Origin: Desulfovibrionaceae bacterium
GTDB lineage: Bacteria > Desulfobacterota > Desulfovibrionia > Desulfovibrionales > Desulfovibrionaceae
NCBI GenBank assembly: GCA_015709205.1
Contig: JACCQO010000011.1
Coordinates: 1-64,000 of the forward strand
Length of the DNA: 64,000 nt
Direction: 5' to 3'
Under the pieces are notes generated by a model. That model worked only from the letters and a program-made list of their open reading frames with translations. It had not been told where the DNA came from and ran no database searches. A program made the translations under genes and the position numbers. Of this stretch, positions 55,170-63,372 are shown in pieces (position 1 is the first letter of the stretch; each line of letters starts with the position of its first letter).

Positions 55170-55280
55170 GGGGGCTCCTTGCGCGCATGGCGCGGGTTGC
55201 TCGGAAGCCGCGCGTTCCGTTTGCTGCGCACGGCGTGTTCGGGTGTAGCCGGAGCCGTTGAATAAGTAAATGCTTGACAA

Positions 55281-55297
55281 TTTATGCAACGTATAAA
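55281..55297. promoter_or_regulatory. LysR-type operator in the divergent region
   Basis: TTTAT-N7-ATAAA, a 17-nt dyad of the LysR T-N11-A shape, sits between the lysR start and the divergent GNAT gene. TTGACA at 55274-55279 adjoins it. The region is A/T-rich compared with its surroundings. Confidence 0.6.
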
Positions 55298-55309
55298 TAA
55301 ATTTTTGGA

Positions 55310-56281
55310 ATGGACGATCTCAAGCTGGAGTGGCTGCACACCTTCGCCATGGTCGCGGCGCTGGGTTCGTTTTCCCGGGCCGCGGCCCGCCTGGGCGTGA
55401 CGCAGCCCGCGGTGAGCCAGCAGGTGCGGCGGCTGGAAACGCTCCTGGGCGTGCGGCTGGTGGAGCGGATCGGCCGCCGCGCCACGCCCACCCCGGCGGG
55501 TCAGGAACTGGTCGAGCACTGTCGCCGGGTGGACGAGGCCGTGGCCGGGGCGCGGCAGGCCATGGCCCGCCACGCGCACGGCGCCTTGGGCCGGGTGCGC
55601 ATCGGCACCGGGGCCACGGCGTGCATCTATCTGCTGCCGCCCGTGCTCCAGGACCTCAAGCGCCGCTTCCCGTCCCTGGAGATCATGGTGCGCACGGGCA
55701 ACACGGCCGACGTGCTCAAGGACCTGGAGGACAATGCCCTGGACGTGGGCCTGGTCACGCTGCCCGCGGCCGGGCGCATGTTCGACGTGACGCCGGTCTT
55801 CGAGGACGCCTACGTGGCCATTGCCGCGGCCCACGCCAATCCGCTGCCCGAGGTGGTCACGCCGGAGTCCCTGGCCGACCTGCCCGTGCTGCTCTTCGAG
55901 GCGGGCGGCAACACGCGGCTGCGGGTGGACCAGTGGTTCGCCCGGGCCGGAGTCGGCATCACGCCGGTGATGAGCCTGGGCAACGTGGAGGCGATCAAGC
56001 GGCTGGTGGCCGCGGGCCTGGGCTGCGCGGTGCTGCCGGGGTCGGCCGTCAGCGGCCCGGAGGGGAAAGTGAAGGACGGGGACGGGCCGGATGGGATCAG
56101 GCCGGGCGGGATCGGGCGGGACGCGGACAACGGGCTTGCGGTGCGGCCCCTGGCCCCGGCCCTCGTCCGCCAGTTGGCCCTGGTGCTGCGGCGCGACAAG
56201 ATCCTGGACAAGGGACTGCGCGAGACGGTCAAGACCCTGCGCACCCTGCACGCCCCGGGCAGCTTGAACACCTTGGAATGA
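55310..56281 (+). CDS. LysR-family transcriptional regulator
   Basis: Regulator of 323 residues. The winged helix-turn-helix (about 5-65: LGSFSRAAARLGVTQPAVSQQV) is followed by a linker helix and a LysR substrate domain (about 95-310). It most resembles CysB/CbbR-type length and probably controls the divergent GNAT-MFS operon and itself through the operator between them. A Gly/Asp-rich insert at about residues 254-278 is encoded by short imperfect repeats and is unusual for the family. The start has only a weak GGA ribosome site. Confidence 0.92.
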   Translation: MDDLKLEWLHTFAMVAALGSFSRAAARLGVTQPAVSQQVRRLETLLGVRLVERIGRRATPTPAGQELVEHCRRVDEAVAGARQAMARHAHGALGRVRIGTGATACIYLLPPVLQDLKRRFPSLEIMVRTGNTADVLKDLEDNALDVGLVTLPAAGRMFDVTPVFEDAYVAIAAAHANPLPEVVTPESLADLPVLLFEAGGNTRLRVDQWFARAGVGITPVMSLGNVEAIKRLVAAGLGCAVLPGSAVSGPEGKVKDGDGPDGIRPGGIGRDADNGLAVRPLAPALVRQLALVLRRDKILDKGLRETVKTLRTLHAPGSLNTLE

Positions 56282-56503
56282 ACCCGGCCGGCCGGACGCG
56301 GCACGCGGCGGCAGGGCCCGTGCCGTCCTGTTTTTCATGCCTCGGAAATTTCGGGGGACGTTTCCGTACGTCGCCCCATGGCGTGCGCCCGGCGGGCCGG
56401 ATGTGGCGTACGACCAGGGGAAATACGGAAAGTTCTTTATCAGGAGGGAAAAGTGCACTATTGTCATTCGCGGACGTGGCGCGAAAACGTATAGGTGGAA
56501 GCT

Positions 56504-57694
56504 ATGATACCACGCACAGTGGCCGTGTCGTTGCGGGCCGTCGTGCTCGCCGTGCTCCTGGTGGCGACGTTGGCGGGATGTTCCAAGGACAAGGGCGGCG
56601 CGGACGTGGACGCCGAACGGGCCGCCGCCCTGCTGGGGCCGGTGCTGCGCATCGGCGTGCTCAGTCCCATGACCGGGGATTTCGCCGAGGACGGGCAGGA
56701 CATCGTCAACGGCGTGAAAACCGCGGTGGCGCAGTTCGCCCCGGGCGGCAAGCTGACGGGCTTCGGCCCCTTCACGCAGGTCGAACTGCAGAGCGAGGAC
56801 ACCGGGTGCGACCCGCGTCAGGCCGCGCTCTGGGCCCGCTCCATGGTCGAGGCCAAGGTCAACGCCGTGATCGGCGCGTACTGTTCCGGGGCCACGCTGG
56901 AGGCCGCCGAGACCCTGGACCGCTGGGGCGTGCCCCTGCTCACGCCCGCGTCCACGAACATGGACGTCACGGGCCGCGGGTGGCCCTACGTCTTTCGCCT
57001 CTGCGGCAACGACCTGGCCCAGGCCGTGGCCGCCGTGCGCTTCATGCACGAGCGCCGCGCCGTGCGCTCCCTGTTCCTCGTGGACGACGGCACCGAATAT
57101 TCCCGGAACCTGGCCGACTACGTGGAGGTCCAGGCCAAGGACGCCTCCATCAAGATCGTGGGCCGCGAGGCCGTGGACATGGGCCAGCAGGACTACGCGG
57201 CCGTGCTCCAGAAGGTCAAGGCGGCCGCGCCGGACATGTTCTACGTCTCGCTGCAGAACGCGGACGCGGGCAGCCGGATGATCTCCCAGGCGCGCAAGGC
57301 GGGGGTGACGGCCCAGATCATGAGCCAGGACGCGGTGCGCCACCAGCGCTTCATCAAGTCCGCCTGGAAGGCCGCCGAGGGCGTGTACTTCACCTTTGCC
57401 AAGATCGACCGCGACCGGCCGGAATACAGGAATTTCGCCGCCCTGTACCGCAAGTTGGGCTACGGCGAGCCGGGGTCCTATTCGGCCTCGGCCTACGACG
57501 CGGCCCTGGTGCTGCTCACGGCCATCCGGAAGGCGGGCGGCGCAGCGCCGGACGCCATCCGCGACCAGCTCCTGGCCATGGACGTGGAGGGCGCGTCCAA
57601 GCGCATCCTCTTCCGCAACAACGGCGACACCGAGGCCGCCTACGTGGTCCAGCGCGTGGAGAACGGCCGTTTCGTGGACGTCTGGGCCCCGTAG
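56504..57694 (+). CDS. ABC-type amino-acid-binding lipoprotein (Peripla_BP_6)
   Basis: Periplasmic binding protein of 396 residues with a lipoprotein signal (lipobox LAGC, Cys near residue 25). The type I periplasmic-binding fold reads IGVLSPMTGDFAEDGQDIVNGVKTAV at the start and YSASAYDAALVLLTAIRKAGG near the end, as in Leu/Ile/Val-binding (LivJ/K-like) proteins. No permease or ATPase genes are adjacent, so it is an orphan: it may serve a transporter elsewhere or a receptor. A GTG at 56495 in frame is an alternative start; GGTGGA precedes the ATG. Confidence 0.88.
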   Translation: MIPRTVAVSLRAVVLAVLLVATLAGCSKDKGGADVDAERAAALLGPVLRIGVLSPMTGDFAEDGQDIVNGVKTAVAQFAPGGKLTGFGPFTQVELQSEDTGCDPRQAALWARSMVEAKVNAVIGAYCSGATLEAAETLDRWGVPLLTPASTNMDVTGRGWPYVFRLCGNDLAQAVAAVRFMHERRAVRSLFLVDDGTEYSRNLADYVEVQAKDASIKIVGREAVDMGQQDYAAVLQKVKAAAPDMFYVSLQNADAGSRMISQARKAGVTAQIMSQDAVRHQRFIKSAWKAAEGVYFTFAKIDRDRPEYRNFAALYRKLGYGEPGSYSASAYDAALVLLTAIRKAGGAAPDAIRDQLLAMDVEGASKRILFRNNGDTEAAYVVQRVENGRFVDVWAP

Positions 57695-57718
57695 GCCCGC
57701 GTCACTCCGGAAACGAAG

Positions 57719-57751
57719 AACGTCCCGCCGGGCAACCCGGCGGGACGTTTT
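57719..57751 (+). terminator. Rho-independent terminator of the binding-protein gene
   Basis: A 14-bp stem (57719-57732 with 57736-57749), loop CAA, ending in TTTT. Confidence 0.85.
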
Positions 57752-57789
57752 GGTGTGCCGCGCGGGCGTCCTCGCCGCAGGCGCGCCAG

Positions 57790-57835
57790 AAAGTTTGGGA
57801 GAGTCCGGAGAACCCTTTTCAAAGGGTTCGCCGGC
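57790..57835. repeat. REP-like element with AACCCTTTTCAAAGGGTT core
   Basis: An 18-nt palindrome (57811-57828) preceded by AAGTTTGGGAGAGTCCGG. It shares the CCTTTTCAAAGGGT core and GTCCGG flank with the element near 18.25 kb. Similar hairpins are common between genes in Desulfovibrio chromosomes as I know them. Confidence 0.5.
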
Positions 57836-57865
57836 CGCCGGAGGCATGCCCCGTGGGGCAATCAC

Positions 57866-58420
57866 CTAGTCGCCGTCCTCGCCGCCGTCCGCATCCGTGG
57901 CGTCCGGCCCGTCGCCGTCGTGCATCCTGAAGTCCACGCGGATCTTGAAGAGCTTTTCCGCAGGCAGGTTGAGGATCTCGATGCCGGTCTTGGCCGTGAT
58001 TTCGGCCAGGGTGGCGCAGACCATGTCCCAGGACGGGCCGATGAAGGTGAACCAGACGTTGTAGGCGTTCTCGCGCAGGTAGTTGTGCGTCACGTTGGGG
58101 TGGCGGTTGACCTCGGCGATGAAGGATTCGAGCCGGTCTTCGGGGACCTTGGCCGCGCAGAGCGTGGAGCGGAAGCCGAGCTTTTTGGACTGGAAGTTGG
58201 CCCCGATGCGCCGGATCACGCCGGAAGCGCGCAGGGCGCGCACGCGTTCGAGGACCTCGTCCTCGGCCAGGCCCACCTGCGCGCCGACCTCGGCGTAGGG
58301 GCGCGGGGCCAGGGGGAAGGCCGTCTGGATGATGTCCAGGATCTTCTTGTCGTAGGTGTCCATGGGCTGCGCTGGCTGCTTGGGCTGCGCTGACTGGGCG
58401 GATTGCGTGGGCTGGGGCAT
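57866..58420 (-). CDS. Siroheme decarboxylase subunit (AhbA/AhbB, NirDL family)
   Basis: Lrp/AsnC-like protein of 184 residues. The winged helix (YDKKILDIIQTAFPLAPRPY, then ALRASGVIRRIGANFQSKKLGF) and the C-terminal ligand domain (NVTHNYLREN, FTFIGPSWDMV) match the subunits that decarboxylate siroheme to 12,18-didecarboxysiroheme. AhbA and AhbB normally act as a pair; only one gene is here, and I cannot tell which. The start with GGAG 5 nt upstream adds a Gln/Pro/Ala-rich N-terminus of 19 residues encoded by short repeats. It lies 23 nt after ahbD. Confidence 0.85.
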   Translation of the reverse strand: MPQPTQSAQSAQPKQPAQPMDTYDKKILDIIQTAFPLAPRPYAEVGAQVGLAEDEVLERVRALRASGVIRRIGANFQSKKLGFRSTLCAAKVPEDRLESFIAEVNRHPNVTHNYLRENAYNVWFTFIGPSWDMVCATLAEITAKTGIEILNLPAEKLFKIRVDFRMHDGDGPDATDADGGEDGD

Positions 58421-58443
58421 GGGCGCTCCGTGGGGCTGCGGGC

Positions 58444-59673
58444 CTAGCACGCCTGGGGGGTGCGGCACTTGACCGGGGTGTAGGAGCACAGCGGCTCCTC
58501 CTGCATGTAGTCGCCCTGCATGGTGTGCGCGCGGGCGCGGCAGCCGCCGCAAAAGGCGTGGTACTCGCACTTGCCGCACTTGCCCTTGTATTCCTCCTGG
58601 TTGCGGAACTGGAGGAAGGGCTTGGAGGTGCGCCAGATCTCCGGGAACGGGGTCTTGGACACGTCGCCGCAGTTCAGGTCCAGGTAGCCGCAGGGCTGCA
58701 CGATGCCGGTGTGGGAGATGAAGCAGAACCCGGTGCCGCCCAGGCAGCCGCGCGTGAGCGCGTCCATGCCGAAGGTGTCCGGCGAGACCTTGACGCCCTC
58801 CTCGCGCGCGCGCTGGCGCATGATCCGGTAGTAGTGCGGCGCGCAGGTGGCCTTGAGGTGCATGTCCGTGGTCTTGCGGAAGTCGTAGAACCAGTTGAGC
58901 ACCTCCTCGTACTCGGCGGCGGAGATGATCTCGTTGCCGAGCTCGGCCCCGCGGCCCGTGGGCACGAGCAGGAAGATGTGCCACGCGGCCGCGCCCAGGT
59001 CGCGGGCCAGGTGGAAGATGTCCTTGAACAGGCCCATGTTGTGGCGCGTGACCGTGGTGTTGATCTGGAACTCGACTCCCGCGTCCTTGAGAAAGCCGAT
59101 GCCGCGCAGGGAGGCGTCGAAGGCCCCGGGCACGCCGCGGAACACGTCGTGGTCCGCGGCCGTGGGCGCGTCGATGGAGATGGAGCAGCGCTGCACGCCG
59201 ACCTCCTTCATGCGCCGGGCGTTCTCCGGGGTGATCAGCGTGCCGTTGGGGGCCATGACGCAGCGCAGGCCGCGCCCGTCGGCGTGGGCGATGAGCTCGA
59301 AGATGTCCGGCCGGAGCAGCGGCTCGCCGCCCGTGAAGATGATGATCGGGTTGCCGACCTCGGGGAAGGTGTCGATGAGCGCCTTGGCCCGCTCGGTGGA
59401 GAACTCGCCCGGATATGGCTCCGGGTGCGCCTCGGCGCGGCAGTGCTTGCAGGCCAGGTTGCAGGAGCGGGTGACCTCCCAGGCGATCAGGCGGCAGGCC
59501 GGGGTGCCGTCGGCCAGCGTTCTGGGCGGCATGCCGTTCTTGCCCCCGTGTCCGCCCGGATGTCCGCCCGGATGTCCGCCGCCCGGATGTCCCGCGCCCG
59601 GATGCCCTCCGGGATGTCCCGCGCCCGGATGGCCCTCGCCCTCGCAGCCGGTGTGGATGCCGTGTTCGTTCAT
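58444..59673 (-). CDS. ahbD: AhbD heme b synthase (radical SAM) with a His/Gly-rich N-terminus
   Basis: Last enzyme of the siroheme-dependent heme pathway, converting Fe-coproporphyrin III to heme b by oxidative decarboxylation of two propionates. The protein has 409 residues. The radical-SAM triad is Cys71, Cys75, Cys78 (CNLACKHC), and C-terminal Cys clusters (CGKCEYHAFCGGC) bind an auxiliary [4Fe-4S]. The diagnostic phrases RLIAWEVTRSCNLACKHC and TRGCLGGTGFCFISHTG fit AhbD. Residues 14-44 hold six HPG repeats with Gly, absent from the enzyme core. The start lies 1 nt after the hemB stop. Confidence 0.93.
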   Translation of the reverse strand: MNEHGIHTGCEGEGHPGAGHPGGHPGAGHPGGGHPGGHPGGHGGKNGMPPRTLADGTPACRLIAWEVTRSCNLACKHCRAEAHPEPYPGEFSTERAKALIDTFPEVGNPIIIFTGGEPLLRPDIFELIAHADGRGLRCVMAPNGTLITPENARRMKEVGVQRCSISIDAPTAADHDVFRGVPGAFDASLRGIGFLKDAGVEFQINTTVTRHNMGLFKDIFHLARDLGAAAWHIFLLVPTGRGAELGNEIISAAEYEEVLNWFYDFRKTTDMHLKATCAPHYYRIMRQRAREEGVKVSPDTFGMDALTRGCLGGTGFCFISHTGIVQPCGYLDLNCGDVSKTPFPEIWRTSKPFLQFRNQEEYKGKCGKCEYHAFCGGCRARAHTMQGDYMQEEPLCSYTPVKCRTPQAC

Positions 59674-59674
59674 G

Positions 59675-60652
59675 CTATCCGTTCATCAGCCGAAGCACGT
59701 CTTCGGCGAAGTAGGTGAGGATCAGGTCCGCCCCGGCGCGCTTGATGGCCGTGAGCGATTCCAGGACCACGGCGTTCTCGTCGATCCAGCCGTTGGACGC
59801 CGCGGCCTTGATCATCGAGTACTCGCCGCTGACGTGGTAGGCGGCCAGGGGACAGTCGTAGCGGTCCTTCAGGCGCGTGAGCACGTCCAGGTAGGGCAGG
59901 GCGGGCTTGACCATGAGCATGTCCGCGCCCTCGGCGTAGTCCGCCTCGGCCTCGCGCAGCCCCTCGCGGCCGTTGGCCGGGTCCATCTGGTAGGTCTTGC
60001 GGTCCCCGAACTTGGGCGCGGACTCGGCGGCCTCGCGGAACGGGCCGTAAAAGGCCGAGGCGTACTTGACCGCGTAGGACATGATCGGGGTCTCGGTGAG
60101 CCCGGCCTGGTCCAGGGCGGTGCGGATGGCCGCCACGCGGCCGTCCATCATGTCCGAGGGCGCGATGACGTCCGCGCCCGCCCGGGCCTGGGAGACGGCG
60201 GTCTTGGCCAGCAGCTCCAGGGTCGGGTCGTTGAGCACCCGGCCCTCCTTCACCAGGCCGCAGTGGCCGTGCGAGGTGTATTCGCACAGGCACGTGTCCG
60301 CGACCACGACCACGTCCGGGAAGCGCTCCTTGATGCGCCGCGTGGCCTGCTGCACGATGCCGTCGCGGGCGTAGGCCTGGGTGCCGACCTCGTCCTTGGT
60401 CTCGGGAATGCCGAAGAGCATCAGGGCCTTGAGCCCCAGTTTCACGGCCATCTCCACGCGCTCCACGAGCTTGTCCAGGCCGTACTGGTACTGCCCGGGC
60501 ATGGAGGAGATGGGGTTCATGGCCTCGGGATCGCCCTGGGCCGCGAAATACGGCTGGATCAGGTCCTGGGGGCGGATCTCGGTCTCGCGCACCAGTTCGC
60601 GCAGCGTGGCGGTCGTGCGCAGGCGGCGGCCGCGATGGAATTCCTGGAACAT
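59675..60652 (-). CDS. hemB: Delta-aminolevulinic acid dehydratase (porphobilinogen synthase)
   Basis: Condenses two 5-aminolevulinates to porphobilinogen, the shared early step of siroheme and heme synthesis. The protein has 325 residues. Zinc-binding cysteines are in [12 protein letters not shown] (about 120-131), and the catalytic lysines are in YAVKYAS and MVKPA. GGAGG lies 6 nt before the start. The gene is between ahbC and ahbD in one operon. Confidence 0.97.
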   Translation of the reverse strand: MFQEFHRGRRLRTTATLRELVRETEIRPQDLIQPYFAAQGDPEAMNPISSMPGQYQYGLDKLVERVEMAVKLGLKALMLFGIPETKDEVGTQAYARDGIVQQATRRIKERFPDVVVVADTCLCEYTSHGHCGLVKEGRVLNDPTLELLAKTAVSQARAGADVIAPSDMMDGRVAAIRTALDQAGLTETPIMSYAVKYASAFYGPFREAAESAPKFGDRKTYQMDPANGREGLREAEADYAEGADMLMVKPALPYLDVLTRLKDRYDCPLAAYHVSGEYSMIKAAASNGWIDENAVVLESLTAIKRAGADLILTYFAEDVLRLMNG

Positions 60653-60680
60653 GCGTTCCTCCGCAGTTCTTGCCGCGCCG

Positions 60681-61865
60681 TTATGGCTTGGCGATTTCGT
60701 CGTCGGTCAGGTAGCAGGCCGGGTCCGGTGCCCATTCGTCGCCGTAGTAGGCCTCGGCGCGGGCGCGGAAGTTTCCGGCGCAGATGTTCAGGAAGCGGCA
60801 CGTGGCGCAACGGCCCTTGACGTGCCTTTTCTTGTCCTTGAGCTTGTGCAGCAGCTCGATCTCCGGGTCCATCCAGATCTCGGAAAACGGCCGTTCGAGC
60901 ACGTTGCCGAAGGTGTGGTTGCGCCAGAACTGGTCCGCGTGGACCTTGCCGTCCCAGGAGATGCAGCCGATGCCCCGGCCGGAGTTGTTGCCCTCGTTGT
61001 ACTGCAGCAGCTCGAAGACCTCCTCGGCGCGCTTGGGGTCCTCCTTGAGCAGCCGCATCCACAGGTAGGGCCCGTCACAGTGGTTGTCCACGGTGAGGAC
61101 CTCCTTCTCCAGCCCGTCGTCGAACATCTCGCGCGTCTTGTCCATGATCAGGTCCACCACGGCGCGGGTCTCGGCGTGGTCCAGGTCCTCGTCGATGAGC
61201 TCGGAGCCGCGGCCGGAATAGACCAGGTGGTAGAAACAGATGCGCGGCACTTCCAGGTCGCGCACGAGCTGGAAGAGGTGCGGAATCTCGGCGGCGTTGC
61301 GCTTGTTGATGGTGAAGCGCAGCCCGACCTTGAGCCCCTCGGCCTTGCAGTTCTCCACGGCCTTGAGCGCCTTGCGGTAGGCCCCGGGCACGCCGCGGAA
61401 GCGGTCGTGGACCTCTTCGGCCCCGTCCAGGGAGATGCCCACGTAGGAAAGGCCCACTTCCTTGAGCTCCTGGGCCTTTTCCTGGGTGATCAGGGTTCCG
61501 TTGGTGGAGATGACCGCACGCATGCCCTTGGCGCGGGCGTGCTTGGCCAGCTCGATCAGGTCGCGGCGCACCAGGGGCTCGCCGCCGGAAAAGAGCATTA
61601 CCGGCGCACCGAAGGCGGCCAAGTCGTCGATCATGGCCTTGGCCTGTTCGGTGCCGATGTCGTCCTGGCCCTGCTCGTCGATGGCGTGCGCGTAGCAGTG
61701 CACGCACTTGAGGTTGCAGCGCTGGGTCATGTTCCAGACCACGACGGGCTTCTTGTCCAGGGCGAATTGCAGCAGGTGGGACGGGAGCTTGCCGGACTCG
61801 CGCCCGTAGCGCAGGGCGTCGGAGGGCTCGACCTGTCCGCAGAACAGCTTGGAAATACCGATCAT
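60681..61865 (-). CDS. ahbC: AhbC 12,18-didecarboxysiroheme deacetylase (radical SAM)
   Basis: Radical SAM enzyme of 394 residues removing the acetate side chains of didecarboxysiroheme to give Fe-coproporphyrin III. The N-terminus [20 protein letters not shown] is diagnostic for AhbC. The SAM-cluster triad is [10 protein letters not shown]-terminal SPASM-like Cys set ([14 protein letters not shown]) binds a further cluster. GGAGA precedes the start at 61865; the frame open to 61964 is rejected. It is the first gene of the ahbC-hemB-ahbD-decarboxylase operon (gaps of 28, 1 and 23 nt). Confidence 0.95.
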   Translation of the reverse strand: MIGISKLFCGQVEPSDALRYGRESGKLPSHLLQFALDKKPVVVWNMTQRCNLKCVHCYAHAIDEQGQDDIGTEQAKAMIDDLAAFGAPVMLFSGGEPLVRRDLIELAKHARAKGMRAVISTNGTLITQEKAQELKEVGLSYVGISLDGAEEVHDRFRGVPGAYRKALKAVENCKAEGLKVGLRFTINKRNAAEIPHLFQLVRDLEVPRICFYHLVYSGRGSELIDEDLDHAETRAVVDLIMDKTREMFDDGLEKEVLTVDNHCDGPYLWMRLLKEDPKRAEEVFELLQYNEGNNSGRGIGCISWDGKVHADQFWRNHTFGNVLERPFSEIWMDPEIELLHKLKDKKRHVKGRCATCRFLNICAGNFRARAEAYYGDEWAPDPACYLTDDEIAKP

Positions 61866-61919
61866 GACGTCTCCATTGGGGGGAAGTTTCCAGGCCCGGT
61901 GGGCACAAGTGCGCCCCTG

Positions 61920-61947
61920 AATATAAAGGCTTGCCCCGGGAAAGCAA
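61920..61947 (-). promoter_or_regulatory. Sigma-70-type promoter of the ahb operon
   Basis: On the minus strand: TTGCTT at 61947-61942, a 16-nt spacer, then TATATT at 61925-61920 (five of six matches). It is 54 nt before the ahbC start. Confidence 0.6.
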
Positions 61948-61993
61948 CCCCGGGGTTTCCCCAAAATATGGAGTGTGATGCCGGTTGGTTAGG

Positions 61994-62839
61994 CTAGAAT
62001 AGCGGCTGCTCGCGCAGGGGCGCGGGCTGGGCGGCGGCCTTGTCGGCGGGCTTGCCCGTTGCGTTCGCGGACGCGTCGGCGGGCGCGGCCGGAGCCTGAC
62101 CCGCGGCCTGCCAGGCCCTGACCGGCCGGCCCATGTCGTGGGCCAGGGCCGTGACCACGGCGTAGACCGGGTCGTCGGGCAGCCGCGACTCGCGCGTGGT
62201 GAAGATCCAATCCTGGGTCAGCTCGCGCGTGACCGAGCCGCCCTGCTGGATGGACCAGAGCATCTGGCCGTTGATGGCGTCCCAGATCTCGATGTTCAGG
62301 GCGATGCGCGTATCGCCGGCCGTGCCCCCGGCGTAGAAGTAGGTCACGTCGCCGCCGACGGCCAGGTCCGCGCCCACGGCGCGCGCCGCGGCCGCGGCTT
62401 CGGCCCCGCCGGGCCAGGTCGCGGCCTCGGCGAACTCGAAGACCGGAAACACGGTTTCGGCCAGCCAGGCGCGCCAGAAGGTGCGGCCGATCTCGCGGCC
62501 CAGATGCGTGGAGCCGTCGATGTTCTGGCGCACGCGCAGGGGCAGGAAGATGGCCGAGAGTTCGCGGGTGGGCGGCGTGACGGGCTGCACGGCGACGCGC
62601 GGCGGCTCGCGGCGCACGTTTTCGTCCACGTACAGCTTGCTGCGCGCGCCCAGGTCGCCGGTGTAGCCGTAGCGGTCGATCCGTTCGGTGGCTGCCTGGC
62701 AGCCGCCGAGCAGCACGGCCAGGGCGCAGAGCGCGAGCAGGGCCGGGAGGGCCGGACCGCGGCGGGGCGCGGCGTTGCGCGCGGCGGCGGAGGCGGCGGG
62801 ACGTGCGGAAAGGGGCTGGCGGTGGTCGCGTGCGGTCAT
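61994..62839 (-). CDS. Outer-envelope lipoprotein of unknown function
   Basis: Protein of 281 residues with a lipoprotein signal: basic start, hydrophobic stretch and lipobox LLGGC near residue 47. The mature part begins QAATERIDRYGYTGDLGARSKLY and contains a domain (about 95-235: FLPLRVRQNIDGSTHLGREIGRTFW and ADLAVGGDVTYFYAGGTAGDTRI) that resembles lipoproteins predicted to help envelope assembly, without an assignable role. The tail is Ala/Pro-rich. AGGACAG precedes the start. It lies on the same strand as the two following genes but 158 nt from them. Confidence 0.65.
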   Translation of the reverse strand: MTARDHRQPLSARPAASAAARNAAPRRGPALPALLALCALAVLLGGCQAATERIDRYGYTGDLGARSKLYVDENVRREPPRVAVQPVTPPTRELSAIFLPLRVRQNIDGSTHLGREIGRTFWRAWLAETVFPVFEFAEAATWPGGAEAAAAARAVGADLAVGGDVTYFYAGGTAGDTRIALNIEIWDAINGQMLWSIQQGGSVTRELTQDWIFTTRESRLPDDPVYAVVTALAHDMGRPVRAWQAAGQAPAAPADASANATGKPADKAAAQPAPLREQPLF

Positions 62840-62997
62840 GGCTGTCCTCGTGCGGCCGCGCGGCGGAACCCGGGTGTCGGTTTCCCGGCGCGGCCCTGTG
62901 TGCTGCACGGGGCATTGCAAGATGGATGCCGCGCGGCGGCCCGGCGGCCCGGGATGGCGGATGGCGGATGGCGACGGGGCGGCGGGCCGTGGCCGAC

Positions 62998-63345
62998 CTA
63001 CTGCAGCCGCGTGGTCGGCGAGGGCGCGGTGGCCACGGTCTCGATGAGCTGGGTGCGCGACTGCAGCAGGCTGGCGCGCAGCTCCAGCCGCTTTTCCGGC
63101 GGCAGCCGCCGGAAGGAGGGCCCCCCGGCCAGGCGCTCCAGCCGTTCCATCTCGGCCTGGATGTGTTTGATGCGGCCGTGGAACTCGTGTTCGCGCGGCC
63201 AGATGCCCTCGGCCAGCCGGGCCAGGTGGGCCAGCTCGCGGGCCAGGGCGCGGAAGGATTCCGGGTCCAGCTCGCGGCGCAGCTCGCGCGCGGTGCGCCG
63301 ACTCAGCCGCCAGGCGGCGATGCGCTGCAGGAGACGGGCGAACAT
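62998..63345 (-). CDS. Short basic helical protein of unknown function
   Basis: Protein of 115 residues, Arg/Leu-rich and largely helical, with an amphipathic start (MFARLLQRIAAWRLSRRTAREL) and a coiled-coil-like middle (EFHGRIKHIQAEMERLERLA). No family is recognised. An in-frame TTG at 63351 is the only earlier start; no good ribosome site is seen at either. It begins 27 nt after the YIP1-family gene, which suggests a joint transcript. Confidence 0.55.
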   Translation of the reverse strand: MFARLLQRIAAWRLSRRTARELRRELDPESFRALARELAHLARLAEGIWPREHEFHGRIKHIQAEMERLERLAGGPSFRRLPPEKRLELRASLLQSRTQLIETVATAPSPTTRLQ

Positions 63346-63372
63346 GGCCAAGGCTCGCGCTGCCGGTTGCGC

